This document shows, in pieces, positions 1 to 8,463 of a stretch of 64,000 nucleotides of DNA. The stretch is taken from the NCBI RefSeq assembly GCF_900089835.1, contig NZ_OANU01000023.1, forward strand, positions 62,001 through 126,000, read 5' to 3'. The DNA is from Vibrio thalassae (GTDB lineage: Bacteria; Pseudomonadota; Gammaproteobacteria; Enterobacterales; Vibrionaceae). Position 1 is the stretch's first letter; each line of letters opens with the position of its first letter. The notes under the pieces are model-generated. The model was not told the DNA's origin, ran no database searches, and saw only the letters and a list, made by a program, of their open reading frames with translations. Position numbers and translations under genes: made by a program.

Positions 1-1
1 T

Positions 2-745
2 GCCATCAAATTTACCGAGCAAGGAGGAATAACTGTCAAAGTCACTCACAATGTTTCCCTCCCTTCACTATTACACTTTTCCGTGCAAGATAGCGGCATC
101 GGAATTGAGCCAAATGCGCTAGAGAGAATTTTCGAACCCTTTGTCCAAGCTAATGCTTCCACGACTCGACGATATGGTGGTACAGGACTCGGCCTAGCGA
201 TTGTTAAACAACTTATAGAGAAGATGGGCGGCACGATCCATGCGACCAGCAAAGTTGGTCAAGGAACGCGGTTTGACTTCCAGTTTGAACTTCCAATAAC
301 GTATGGTGAGCGCATTACATTAGTAGGCCGCAAGGCACACCAAAGCCCCCCTCTCACAACGCAAAATATTCTCATTGTTGAAGACAATCATGTTAATGCT
401 CTTGTCGCCCGTAAGTTGTTAGAGTCAGAAGGACATACAACCAGCACCGTCACCAATGGTGCGATGGCATTGGAGGCGCTAAGTGAAAACAAATATGACC
501 TTGTATTGATGGACAACCATATGCCAGTTATGGACGGTGTAGAAGCCTGTTCACGTATTCGAAGACAATTTGGAACTGATTTACTAATCTTTGGATGGCC
601 TGCTGATGTTTTCGCTGATTCAAAACAGGCGTTTATCGACGCTGGTGCTAATTGTGTTCTGCACAAACCACTTAAGAAAGACGAACTGTTTGATGCCATT
701 ATGCAATTTTCTAATACTCAAGAGCATAATCGCTATAAAGAATAA
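2..745 (+). CDS. Hybrid sensor histidine kinase, C-terminal part (HATPase + receiver)
   Basis: The gene enters from the left edge, so only its 3' part is visible. The first residues (AIKFTE) are the end of the ATPase N-box, followed by the G1 box DSGIGIE and the G2 box GGTGLGLAIV. A receiver domain follows with the acidic pair in LIVEDN, the phospho-acceptor Asp in LVLMDNHMPVMDG, and the Lys in LHKPLKK. It is therefore a hybrid kinase that autophosphorylates and passes phosphate to its own receiver. The usual switch Thr/Ser of the receiver is replaced: the stretch reads IFGWPAD, with Pro where Thr is expected. The receiver resembles LuxQ-type Vibrio kinases, but the sensor part is outside the window, so the signal is unknown. 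Confidence 0.9.
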   Translation, partial: AIKFTEQGGITVKVTHNVSLPSLLHFSVQDSGIGIEPNALERIFEPFVQANASTTRRYGGTGLGLAIVKQLIEKMGGTIHATSKVGQGTRFDFQFELPITYGERITLVGRKAHQSPPLTTQNILIVEDNHVNALVARKLLESEGHTTSTVTNGAMALEALSENKYDLVLMDNHMPVMDGVEACSRIRRQFGTDLLIFGWPADVFADSKQAFIDAGANCVLHKPLKKDELFDAIMQFSNTQEHNRYKE

Positions 746-1140
746 CCGCGACAGATTGTAAATTGGACGAGTCTGAATGTTATGTAACGCCAGATATTCA
801 TTGATATAGGCTAATAGCAAAGGACTCATTCTATCAATAATCCACATATAGCATGACATTCTGTCCTATTTATTACCTTTCAATATAAAAACAATATTAT
901 CAACAGGTGCATTTGCCTCTCAAATCATGTGGTTATATTCACCTATATAAAATTTAATTTGCATCACAAATATAACTCACCACTGGCTAAAAATAACGCA
1001 ACTAGCACGTGAGGCATTATATTTAATGAGAAATATATCTATTAGTTCGTTAAGATGCATCTAAATAATATTAATAACCTGCTTTCATTCGTCAGCCAAA
1101 TGGAATTTGGTCTAATTATAAGTTGGAGAGGAAACCTTCA
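746..1140. other. AT-rich intergenic region
   Basis: About 395 bases lie between the kinase and the chemotaxis gene. The stretch is AT-rich with several TATA-like blocks and must hold the promoter of the downstream gene. I see no convincing gene, strong hairpin or recognisable operator in it. Confidence 0.5.
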
Positions 1141-2757
1141 GTGAAACTGAACAATCTGTCTATTCGTACTAAGCTGCAAGCTATTGTCATCTTCGCAGTT
1201 TTAATTCTATTTTCTCTTGGTACATTTAATCTATTAATACAAAAAGATGCGAGCTACGAGCAAAGAAAAGAGCAAGTCCGTTCAAATGTGCAAATCACCT
1301 ACGAGATTGCGAAACATTATCAAAAACTCGAATCTACGCTTGGCAAACAAGCTGCACAACAAGCTGCGATAGATGTCATTAACCAAATTAGATACGACGA
1401 TAGTAACTATTTCTGGATAGCGAGTGCCTCCAATACAATTGTTATGCACCCTACTCAGCCACAGCTTAACGGCACTAGTACAAACACCTTGACAGATTCC
1501 AGAGGAAATCATTTTTGGCAAGAAATGTCATCCATTGCTAAAACCACAGGCAGTGGTTTTCTTACCTACTACTGGCTAGGTCCGGATGGTGAGGAGTCCG
1601 AAAAGATTTCATTCGTAAACTATATCCCGGAATGGGACTGGATTATTGGTTCAGGCGTCCAAACCTCTGATATTGATAAAGCGTTTCAGAGCCAACTTAT
1701 AAAAGAGCTTATCGCAGACTCCGTAGCAGCACTTGTACTTATCGTCATTTGTTTGGTTGTTGCACGCAATATCATCAAACCCATTGAATCACTTGTAACA
1801 CAGGTTCATAAAGTCGCAGATGGCGATCTCACGGTCGATATGAAAACAGAACGACGCGACGAAATTGGTTATTTAAGTAACGAACTGAGTCGAATGATGG
1901 ACAAACTCAAAGAGACCATTAGTGCTGCCAAACGTTCAGCGGACTACTCTGGTCAATTATCCAGTAGCATTGCAGCAGCAAGTGAAGAGACGTCAACGAG
2001 TATAGACTCACAAAGCCAACAACTTGAGCAACTTGCTACCGCGATGAATGAAATGTCATCAACCATTCAAGATATCGCGGGTAACTCTGAAAGAACATCA
2101 GCGGCCACAGAGGAAAGCAAAAACTTTGCTGCTCAAGGTAGCCGAAGCATGGGATATACACTTAACAACATAGCTGGGATCTCCGAAGACATCTCCAGTA
2201 CCTACCAGTTAATGGAAGCGTTGAAACAAGGCGTCAATGATATTAGCAATGTCGTCAATGTTATTCATGAGGTCTCGGAGCAAACCAACTTACTCGCGCT
2301 TAACGCAGCGATTGAAGCAGCACGAGCTGGTGAACAAGGGCGCGGCTTTGCTGTGGTGGCAGACGAAGTCAGAAACTTGGCAAGCAGAACCCAAGAGTCA
2401 ACAGCTCAAGTACAAACTACCATCGACAAACTCAATGAACGTACCGAAAGAGTGCTGTCTGTTATGGCTTCAAACCAAACTAAAGTGACAGAGAGCGTGG
2501 ATCTTGCTTCGCAAACTCAAGACAAACTTGATACTGCTGTCGCTAAGCTCAACGATACTTATGACATGGTGGCACAAATTGCGGCAGCAGCAGAACAGCA
2601 AGGAACGGTTGCAAATGAAGTGAATGAAAATGTCAGCATCGTGCATATGTCGATTAGCGAAATACGTCAGGCGAGTCAGAGCCTTGCGGAGCAATCTCAA
2701 TCTATGGCAGCAGCATCTGACGAGCTGAATCACAAACTCTCTTACTTCCGGGTCTAA
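1141..2757 (+). CDS. Methyl-accepting chemotaxis protein with single Cache domain
   Basis: Chemoreceptor that passes periplasmic ligand binding to the CheA/CheW array. An N-terminal membrane segment is followed by a Cache_2-type domain (roughly residues 35-190, with the YDDSNYFWI and [15 protein letters not shown] blocks), a second membrane segment, a HAMP linker (IIKPIESLV) and a long coiled signalling domain. The conserved hairpin tip is present ([20 protein letters not shown], then [15 protein letters not shown]). The start is placed at the GTG at 1141 because GGAGAGG lies nine bases upstream; an in-frame TTG at 1123 overlaps that ribosome site and is unlikely. The gene is monocistronic and ends at a strong terminator. 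The ligand is unknown; this sensor class often binds small organic acids. Confidence 0.93.
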   Translation: MKLNNLSIRTKLQAIVIFAVLILFSLGTFNLLIQKDASYEQRKEQVRSNVQITYEIAKHYQKLESTLGKQAAQQAAIDVINQIRYDDSNYFWIASASNTIVMHPTQPQLNGTSTNTLTDSRGNHFWQEMSSIAKTTGSGFLTYYWLGPDGEESEKISFVNYIPEWDWIIGSGVQTSDIDKAFQSQLIKELIADSVAALVLIVICLVVARNIIKPIESLVTQVHKVADGDLTVDMKTERRDEIGYLSNELSRMMDKLKETISAAKRSADYSGQLSSSIAAASEETSTSIDSQSQQLEQLATAMNEMSSTIQDIAGNSERTSAATEESKNFAAQGSRSMGYTLNNIAGISEDISSTYQLMEALKQGVNDISNVVNVIHEVSEQTNLLALNAAIEAARAGEQGRGFAVVADEVRNLASRTQESTAQVQTTIDKLNERTERVLSVMASNQTKVTESVDLASQTQDKLDTAVAKLNDTYDMVAQIAAAAEQQGTVANEVNENVSIVHMSISEIRQASQSLAEQSQSMAAASDELNHKLSYFRV

Positions 2758-2762
2758 AACCC

Positions 2763-2794
2763 AAAAAACGCTCCATCTTAGATGGAGCGTTTTT
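2763..2794 (+). terminator. Rho-independent terminator after the chemotaxis gene
   Basis: An 11-bp stem (AACGCTCCATC paired with GATGGAGCGTT) has a 3-base loop, is preceded by A6 and followed by a T-run. It ends the chemotaxis gene. The minus-strand YceI gene stops just beyond it, so it may work in both directions. Confidence 0.9.
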
Positions 2795-2816
2795 CATTAT
2801 CAATTGTTAAGCTCAG

Positions 2817-3395
2817 TTATTTTTGGTTATACACCATGATAAAAGTGATGGGCACTGACGTGGCTATTGACGGCAATCCTGCCACCTCACGTAACTTTTC
2901 AATGCTAGCTTCTAGTCCAAAATCTGATGCTTGCACAATCACAGGATCCGTCGAGACAATGGCGATCTTGTTTTCAGTCAATCGCATCACCGTTAGTTTG
3001 GCTGCGTAAGTTTTCTGCACGCCATGTAGAACCAAAGTAAGATCATTAACAACTGAGTACACTCCACCAATTTGCCTATTGTTCAGTTGACTCATATCGA
3101 CCACAGTGGTGATCGTCGCTTTGGCAAACTCTGCGACATTAAACAACATCGTTTGCATGCGTTCGTTACGAATAGGAATATTGGTCTCAACACTGGATAG
3201 GTCAATGACTACCGTAGCTTTACCATCATCGCTGATTGTCCCCGTCATTGAGGAAAAGTGATGCACTTCACTTACACTGTTTTTCTTAGTCGACACAAAT
3301 TTTAATGACGAGTTATTACCATCCAACATCCATTCTGCCTGAGCGGGAAGCACGACTATGAAGGCCAACAATATGGTTACCATTCTGACTATCAT
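2817..3395 (-). CDS. YceI-family periplasmic lipid-binding-like protein
   Basis: 192 residues with a signal peptide (about residues 1-21, ending PAQA). The rest has the YceI pattern: WMLDGNNSSLKFVSTKKN at the start, the F..S..G.I..DG block, NERMQTMLF in the middle, and a C-terminal beta-rich half. YceI proteins are periplasmic lipocalin-like barrels that bind isoprenoid-type lipids and are often linked to base or acid stress. GGAG lies seven bases before the ATG. The gene stands alone, with a palindrome 32 bases upstream of its start. The ligand cannot be read from the sequence. Confidence 0.88.
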   Translation of the reverse strand: MIVRMVTILLAFIVVLPAQAEWMLDGNNSSLKFVSTKKNSVSEVHHFSSMTGTISDDGKATVVIDLSSVETNIPIRNERMQTMLFNVAEFAKATITTVVDMSQLNNRQIGGVYSVVNDLTLVLHGVQKTYAAKLTVMRLTENKIAIVSTDPVIVQASDFGLEASIEKLREVAGLPSIATSVPITFIMVYNQK

Positions 3396-3426
3396 TTTTT
3401 TCTCCTAACTGATCACTGACCTAGTT

Positions 3427-3442
3427 AGGTTTAGTCTAACCT
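3427..3442. promoter_or_regulatory. Short palindrome upstream of the YceI gene
   Basis: AGGTT-6-AACCT forms a perfect inverted repeat 32 bases before the start codon of the minus-strand YceI gene. Its placement fits an operator near the promoter. The cognate regulator is unknown and the half-sites are only five bases, so this is tentative. Confidence 0.3.
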
Positions 3443-3636
3443 ACCAAAAAACGTCATTTTGCTCACCGCTAGCCTAGATAATCGACACAATCTGTCATTG
3501 TCCCATCGCTTTCACTATTCCCATGATGGTTCTCACATTGCGAACATCGTAAGAATTAATTGAAACTTGGTAAACCACCGCCTCTGGCGGTGTGACTCGA
3601 AAAGGCTCTGCCGTAACAGCGTGCATCGATGGGAAA

Positions 3637-3677
3637 ATGACCTCCTTTATAGAACCGGCAAGTTCAAAGGAGGTCAT
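3637..3677 (+). promoter_or_regulatory. Hairpin that hides the tnpA ribosome binding site
   Basis: A perfect 12-bp inverted repeat (ATGACCTCCTTT and AAAGGAGGTCAT, arms 3637-3648 and 3666-3677) ends directly at the tnpA start codon. The right arm contains the whole Shine-Dalgarno AAGGAGG, so the folded mRNA would block ribosome access. An inner GAAC/GTTC pair extends the stem. The same kind of translational block is known for enteric IS200. Confidence 0.85.
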
Positions 3678-4112
3678 ATGAGAGACTGGCAGAGCCAAGC
3701 TCACGTTAAACATTATTGCAAATATCACGTTGTGATTGTTCCAAAATATCGAAAGAAAGCGATTTATGGTTCATTGCGTAGAGATATCGGAAAAATCTTA
3801 AGAGAGTTATGTAGACAGCAAGGGGTAGTATTGGTTGAGGGTTATGCGATGAAAGATCACATCCATATGCTCTTGATGATTCCACCAAAGTATAGCGTGG
3901 CCAATACTGTTGGCTTTTTGAAAGGAAAATCAGCAATAAGAATTTTCCGCGACTATATGCAGGTAAAACGTAACTTTACTGGGAGAAAATTCTGGGCAAG
4001 AGGTTACTGTGTTAGCACAGTAGGACTCGATGAACAGATGATTCGTGAATACATACGTAATCAGGAGTCGGAAGAAAAACGCCAAGAGCAGTTGCGACTC
4101 TCGGGCTTATAA
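3678..4112 (+). CDS. tnpA: IS200-type Y1 HUH transposase TnpA
   Basis: 144 residues, normal for IS200 TnpA. The HUH motif is visible as HIHML in the block YAMKDHIHMLLMIPPKYS, and the catalytic tyrosine is probably in EYIRNQE near the C-terminus. The protein opens with the usual SQAHVKHYCKYHVVIVPKYRKK block. It cleaves and rejoins single-stranded ends as a dimer. The ATG at 3678 is chosen because AAGGAGG precedes it by a few bases; longer in-frame reading upstream crosses the left-end hairpin and is not coding. Expression is probably low because of the leader hairpin. The gene looks intact. Confidence 0.93.
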   Translation: MRDWQSQAHVKHYCKYHVVIVPKYRKKAIYGSLRRDIGKILRELCRQQGVVLVEGYAMKDHIHMLLMIPPKYSVANTVGFLKGKSAIRIFRDYMQVKRNFTGRKFWARGYCVSTVGLDEQMIREYIRNQESEEKRQEQLRLSGL

Positions 4113-4264
4113 AACATAGCCCCTTCTAGGGGCTTTCATCATACTACCGGTTTCACCGGTAGTTTTGATTCTATTGCATTGAAATATATAGAATTATCAC
4201 TAGGCATCGAATTTGCTTACCTGTGAAGAACTCGCCTTTAAACGTCAAAATAGAGGATTAAGCG

Positions 4265-4918
4265 ATGAGTACAAGGAACGTCATCACAATAGCCAGTTTA
4301 CTCCTATCATGGCAAGTCTATGCTCTTTCTGTAGCAGATTTAACCTTCGAGTCTGGCGCGGAGGCATCAAATTATTCAGCTAAAGGAAAGCCGAGTAACT
4401 TATATTCTGTCGCAGACACTTTGCCCCAAGATGTATTAACCAATGTCTACTCTATGCTTCCAGAAGGTAGTGTCGTCAACAGCGCTTTCATTGCGCCAGA
4501 TAAATATTCAAGCATCGATATTGATGATGAACTAAATGGAGCAGAATATGCGACTGCCCGTATTACATTCCTCAACGAAGGTGCTGGATATCAAAACACT
4601 CTTGGCTATTTTGTTCAAACACCACCAGGGATGACTTGGCAAACACACATGAAGGCATTCGGTGGTACAAGTTTTATGGATAGTGCATTATTCGGACTTC
4701 ATGATGACCGCTCTGGCGGAGCACAATCGTTTCTATCAGAAAACAATATGCCTTGGGTTATTAATATTCGTGACCAATGGGACCACCCAAAGGAACTGGT
4801 TGATATTACTGTCGCCTACCCTAACTTTCCTAACTGGGTCACGAGTGCTGGAGAACAAGATAGCGATTGGTATCAATACGCGAGCGCAAACCAAGTAATC
4901 TCAAATTTGGAACAGTAA
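4265..4918 (+). CDS. Secreted protein resembling DUF4114/LruC-domain proteins
   Basis: 217 residues with a signal peptide (about 1-20, cleaved near VYALS). The middle block ARITFLNEGAGYQNTLGYF is typical of DUF4114-type domains. The C-terminal block HPKELVDITVAYPNFPNWV...DSDWYQ resembles the end of LruC-domain proteins found in Vibrio and Bacteroidota surface proteins. It is shorter than usual LruC proteins, which carry extra repeats. The function is unknown; a secreted or surface adhesin-like role is only a guess. It is followed after ten bases by a lipoprotein gene, and the two probably form an operon. The start follows an AGAGGATT ribosome site. Confidence 0.65.
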   Translation: MSTRNVITIASLLLSWQVYALSVADLTFESGAEASNYSAKGKPSNLYSVADTLPQDVLTNVYSMLPEGSVVNSAFIAPDKYSSIDIDDELNGAEYATARITFLNEGAGYQNTLGYFVQTPPGMTWQTHMKAFGGTSFMDSALFGLHDDRSGGAQSFLSENNMPWVINIRDQWDHPKELVDITVAYPNFPNWVTSAGEQDSDWYQYASANQVISNLEQ

Positions 4919-4928
4919 GGAGTGTCCT

Positions 4929-5417
4929 ATGATAAACCCAATAAAACCTCTCACTCTTTTCGCTGCCCTAGCCTCAATTGTTGCATGTGGCGGTGGCGGT
5001 GGCGGTGGCGGTGGCGGTGGCGGTCAAGATACTGCGAACACCACTCCGGTAAAACCCGTTGAAACACCGACTGAAACACCAATTGAACGAACTGCAGACC
5101 TAGTGGCAGATAGAACATTTTCATTCGATGTAGGCCAGATCATCACACTGTCAATTGACAAAGGCAGCGCAGGTAAAGGTGCGTTGCATATCTATAGTCA
5201 AGCCGCACACACTTTTGAAAATGGAAATGTCGCTGCGGAGCCAACTTCACGAGTGACGACCATTTATCCAGCCGAAACCGATGAAGTCACATTGCAAGTT
5301 AACAACAATTGGACCAAGATTTACGCTCAATGGGTGCCAATGACAAGTAGTGAAGAAGAGCAAACCTGGACTATTGATTTGAACCAAACCCAGAACGCTT
5401 ACCATCTCGCTTTTTAA
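4929..5417 (+). CDS. Small lipoprotein with a 12-glycine linker
   Basis: 162 residues. The signal ends in a lipobox (ASIVAC) and the lipidated Cys is followed directly by twelve glycines, then a Thr/Pro-rich linker (TTPVKPVETPTETPIE) and a beta-rich domain of about 110 residues ending QTWTIDLNQTQNAYHLAF. The C-terminal half has the look of a small beta-sandwich, like bacterial pre-peptidase C-terminal domains, but I do not recognise it firmly. GGAG lies seven bases before the ATG. It follows the LruC-like gene by ten bases and may anchor or accompany that product at the outer membrane. Confidence 0.65.
   Translation: MINPIKPLTLFAALASIVACGGGGGGGGGGGGQDTANTTPVKPVETPTETPIERTADLVADRTFSFDVGQIITLSIDKGSAGKGALHIYSQAAHTFENGNVAAEPTSRVTTIYPAETDEVTLQVNNNWTKIYAQWVPMTSSEEEQTWTIDLNQTQNAYHLAF
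4989..5024 (+). repeat. Hexanucleotide tandem repeat (GGCGGT) x 6
   Basis: Six perfect copies of GGCGGT encode the twelve glycines after the lipobox Cys. Gain or loss of units keeps the frame and only changes linker length. Confidence 0.97.
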
Positions 5418-5502
5418 CTTAGCTTGTATTGGGCTCGGCTCAATCTCTGAGCCCATATAACGTTTGGTTTGGTTTGACACTTCATTCATCACCACAGGCT
5501 AT

Positions 5503-5529
5503 CGATAATAGTATTGATAACCATTATTA
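5503..5529. promoter_or_regulatory. Overlapping Fur boxes before the siderophore ABC operon
   Basis: TGATAACCATTATTA (5515-5529) matches 13 of 15 positions of the 7-1-7 Fur consensus. A second, weaker copy (CGATAATAGTATTGA, 5503-5517) overlaps it. They lie 41 bases before the binding-protein start, where Fur-Fe would block transcription in iron-rich conditions. Confidence 0.75.
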
Positions 5530-5569
5530 TTTGAGATACGATTGCGCTCTTTTGTTTCTCCCTTTCAGA

Positions 5570-6490
5570 ATGAGCCAATCAATGAAATCACTACTCGCTA
5601 AAGGATTAAGCACGGTTTTTCTACTTTCGTTCGCTCTTATGGGTGCATCTGCACATGCACAGAGCCAACGCGTCATAACCGACCAACAAGGCAGTATCAC
5701 CATCAAAGGAACACCAACTCGAGTCATCGCACTTGAATACTCGTTTGTGGACGCGTTAGCTGCTGTTGGTGTTTCACCGGTAGGCGTAGCTGATGACAAG
5801 AACATTGAGCGAATTCTTCCGGAGATACGCGAACTGATTAAGCCTTGGCAATCAGTGGGCGTAAGACCTCAACCAAGCCTAGAAGCTATCTCACAATTAA
5901 AGCCAGATCTCATCATTGCTGATGCTGAGCGTCATAGCACAATTTACAACGATCTTATGGCAATCGCACCGACGATATTATTGAAAAGTCGCGGCGAAAC
6001 TTACCAAGAGAATTTACAGTCTGCGACGAAAATTGGCATTGCAGTCAATAAAGCCGATGAAATGGCAGCACGTATCGAACAACACCATAAAATCATGGAC
6101 CAATACAAGGCTAAGCTTACTTCGAATGAGTCGTTTCAGTTTGCTGTTGTAACCGATAAAGGTATGTGGCTTCATGGCCCAAACTCATATGCAGGGGGGG
6201 TGATTACTGCGCTTGGATTACATGGTCCAGCGGTGCCAAAAACCGATAAAGCCTACATTGAAGTCAGCTTTGAGCAGCTACTCAAGATTAACCCTGATTG
6301 GCTACTGCTTGGTCCCTATAAACCTCACACTATTTATGATCACTGGCAATCAAATCCATTAAGCAAAATGCTGAAAGTAGAAAAAACTGAGCAAGCCGTT
6401 AAAGTTTCGCCACAGCTCTGGTCATTAAACCGTGGTATTTTGGCAGCTGAAGGTATTGCCAAAAATCTGTCTGATATTATTAATCAATAG
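5570..6490 (+). CDS. Iron-siderophore ABC transporter substrate-binding protein (FecB/FhuD type)
   Basis: 306 residues from the ATG at 5570; a second ATG at 5582 is equally possible. A signal peptide runs to about ASAHAQ. The two lobes show the type III binding-protein pattern: RVIALEYSFVDALAAVGVSPVGVADD, then KPWQSVGVRPQPSLEAISQLKPDLIIAD, and a C-terminal lobe with FEQLLKINPDWLLLG. It captures a ferric siderophore in the periplasm and hands it to the two permeases encoded just downstream. The PSLEAISQLKPDLII block is typical of ferric-dicitrate and hydroxamate/carboxylate siderophore binders. Twelve bases separate it from the first permease gene. Control by iron is expected from the Fur boxes upstream. 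Confidence 0.88.
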   Translation: MSQSMKSLLAKGLSTVFLLSFALMGASAHAQSQRVITDQQGSITIKGTPTRVIALEYSFVDALAAVGVSPVGVADDKNIERILPEIRELIKPWQSVGVRPQPSLEAISQLKPDLIIADAERHSTIYNDLMAIAPTILLKSRGETYQENLQSATKIGIAVNKADEMAARIEQHHKIMDQYKAKLTSNESFQFAVVTDKGMWLHGPNSYAGGVITALGLHGPAVPKTDKAYIEVSFEQLLKINPDWLLLGPYKPHTIYDHWQSNPLSKMLKVEKTEQAVKVSPQLWSLNRGILAAEGIAKNLSDIINQ

Positions 6491-6502
6491 CACTAATCTA
6501 AT

Positions 6503-7501
6503 ATGCCTCAATCAACACAGTGCAAGCTCTGGCTTGCACTTATTGCTGGTACGCTGCTGAGCCTAAACCTCTCTTTAGTGGCGTGGTCTAGCTTTGACCT
6601 ATCTTTTCAATCATTGCAGGGCTTCTGGCTACACTTTGATTCAGCCAGCATGGAACATCAAATCATCGCAACACTAAGAATGCCTCGTGTACTCAGCGGT
6701 GCATTAATTGGAGCTAACCTCGCTGTTGCAGGCGCTCTCATGCAAGGATTGACTCGTAACCCCCTCGCTTCACCATCCGTGCTTGCTATCAATTCTGGAG
6801 CAGCACTATTTATCGTGTTGAGTAGCTTTGGCTTCCTATCTTTATCCTTGCCAACCGCGGTAATGGGTGCGGTAGGCAGCGCGTTAAGTGGTCTGTTGGT
6901 TATGTTTCTTGGTGGCGCTTTTGATGATCGTCCACATCCTGTGAAACTGGTACTAGCGGGCATCGCTATCAACGCTTTGTTGCTAGGACTCACACGCGCA
7001 ACGATTATTCTTGCTGACGATCAAGCCTATAGCGTGCAATCTTGGCTCATTGGCTCAATTAGTAATTTAGATTGGTCTGCCCTGCACCAGTTATTGCCAA
7101 TTAGTGTTGTGGGGTTAGCGTTAGCGTGGGCGCTTGCTCATCCTATCAACCTGCTAGTTCTTGGTAACGATGTCGCTACAGGCTTAGGCGTAAACACCAG
7201 CATGATTCGATTACTGGCTTTCGTGGCTATTATTTTACTAACCAGTGTCAGTGTTTCCATTGCAGGCCCTATTGGCTTTGTCGGTCTTTTAATTCCTCAT
7301 ATTACACGCAAACTTGTCGGACACAGTTTCTTCGCGCTCATTCCCGCTAGCGCATTATTGGGAGCAATCTTAGTCATGTGTTCAGACGTACTTGCCAGGG
7401 GTATAGCCTTTCCCACGGAAACGCCGGTTGGTATCGTCACTGCGCTAATAGGTACACCCTTTTTCATTTTTCTTTCTATAAAAAGTCGGTTGAGCTCATG
7501 A
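6503..7501 (+). CDS. Iron-siderophore ABC transporter permease (FecC/BtuC type)
   Basis: 332 residues, about ten membrane helices, FecCD family. Typical blocks are visible: LRMPRVLSGALIGANLAVAG, GLTRNPLASPSVLAINSGAA, and near the end GPIGFVGLLIPHITRKLVG, the loop that contacts the ATPase. It forms the inner-membrane channel together with the next gene product. Its stop codon overlaps the next start (ATGA), so the two permeases are translationally coupled. Confidence 0.9.
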   Translation: MPQSTQCKLWLALIAGTLLSLNLSLVAWSSFDLSFQSLQGFWLHFDSASMEHQIIATLRMPRVLSGALIGANLAVAGALMQGLTRNPLASPSVLAINSGAALFIVLSSFGFLSLSLPTAVMGAVGSALSGLLVMFLGGAFDDRPHPVKLVLAGIAINALLLGLTRATIILADDQAYSVQSWLIGSISNLDWSALHQLLPISVVGLALAWALAHPINLLVLGNDVATGLGVNTSMIRLLAFVAIILLTSVSVSIAGPIGFVGLLIPHITRKLVGHSFFALIPASALLGAILVMCSDVLARGIAFPTETPVGIVTALIGTPFFIFLSIKSRLSS

Positions 7502-8463
7502 GTAGAACTTGGCTAGTCCTTATCTCGACTACCCTAGCCCTGTCTGTTTTCAGTTTGGTAGTAGGAGTCGCTGACTTATCGTTGTCGCAAATATCCGTAA
7601 CAGCCTTCAAAGGTGGCGAGTACGATTTCGTTGTCAATCACTATCGACTTCCACGCCTCTTCCTCGCCATTGGTGTTGGCGCTGGATTAGGAATCTCCGG
7701 AGCGTTGGTCCAAGGCGTGATCCGCAACCCTCTCGCCTCACCAGATTTAATCGGCGTAAGTGCTGGTGCTGGGTTTGTTGCCACACTTTTGTTGACAGTA
7801 TTCCCCAATGCACCAGTTTGGATGCTGCCAGTTGCCGCAATGATTGGTGGCGTATCTGTAGGGTTACTGCTGATCATCATCGCGCGCTCAGTTCAACTAC
7901 CACCAGCCAGAATGGCACTCACTGGAATTGCTATCAGTGCCTTTCTTGCTAGCGGCATCGATTATTTGCTAGTGGTGCACCCAATCGAGATCAATACTGC
8001 AATGATTTGGCTCACTGGCAGTCTATGGGGACGAGGCTGGGAGCAGATGCCTTATATCTGGATGGGGCTTGCTATCTTACTGCCTCTTTCATTGTGGCTC
8101 GCATGGCGACTAGACATTGTTGGTCTCGGCGATGAATCTGCCATCTCCCTTGGTGTAGAGCTTGATAAAGTGCAAGCCATGGCACTGATTTGCGCCGTCA
8201 TGCTTGCCAGTTTGAGTGTGTCTATCGCCGGAACGATAAGCTTTGTTGGTCTTCTCGCACCGCATCTCGCCAGGCTACTGTTCGGACATAATCATAAAGC
8301 TTTGCTGACGGGCTCCGCTGTGATTGGTGCTCTTCTTGTCCTTACTGCCGATACCATCGCTCGAGGGATCTCGCCGCCGATCGAACTTCCTGCCGGCGTT
8401 CTAACCTCTGTTATTGGCGCACCCTATTTCATCTTCCTACTCAAACGTTACAAGGGCTGGTAA
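7498..8463 (+). CDS. Iron-siderophore ABC transporter permease (FecD type)
   Basis: 321 residues, second FecCD-family permease. Start chosen at the ATG at 7498, which overlaps the previous stop in an ATGA; the longer upstream frame is a shadow of the previous gene. Blocks seen are YRLPRLFLAIGVGAGLGISG, GVIRNPLASPDLIGVSAGAG and GTISFVGLLAPHLARLLFGH. It would form a heterodimeric channel with the preceding permease. The stop again overlaps the following ATPase start (TAATG). Confidence 0.9.
   Translation: MSRTWLVLISTTLALSVFSLVVGVADLSLSQISVTAFKGGEYDFVVNHYRLPRLFLAIGVGAGLGISGALVQGVIRNPLASPDLIGVSAGAGFVATLLLTVFPNAPVWMLPVAAMIGGVSVGLLLIIIARSVQLPPARMALTGIAISAFLASGIDYLLVVHPIEINTAMIWLTGSLWGRGWEQMPYIWMGLAILLPLSLWLAWRLDIVGLGDESAISLGVELDKVQAMALICAVMLASLSVSIAGTISFVGLLAPHLARLLFGHNHKALLTGSAVIGALLVLTADTIARGISPPIELPAGVLTSVIGAPYFIFLLKRYKGW

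Larger units (their letters stand above)
3571..4168 (+). mobile_element. IS200-type insertion sequence (IS200/IS605 family, tnpA only)
   Basis: A single Y1 transposase gene is flanked by imperfect hairpins instead of terminal inverted repeats, as in IS200. The left hairpin is 3576-3592 (7-bp stem, TCT loop). The right hairpin is 4143-4163 (9-bp stem, TTC loop). An internal terminator-like stem (AGCCCC/GGGGCT) lies at about 4117-4133, just after tnpA. There is no tnpB. The family moves as single-stranded DNA and makes no target duplication, so exact ends cannot be fixed by eye; the limits given are approximate. The element sits between the YceI gene and the LruC-like gene. Confidence 0.85.

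Noticed and set aside
620..859. 79-codon minus-strand frame at the end of the hybrid kinase
   Set aside because: It overlaps the receiver domain and has no ribosome site.
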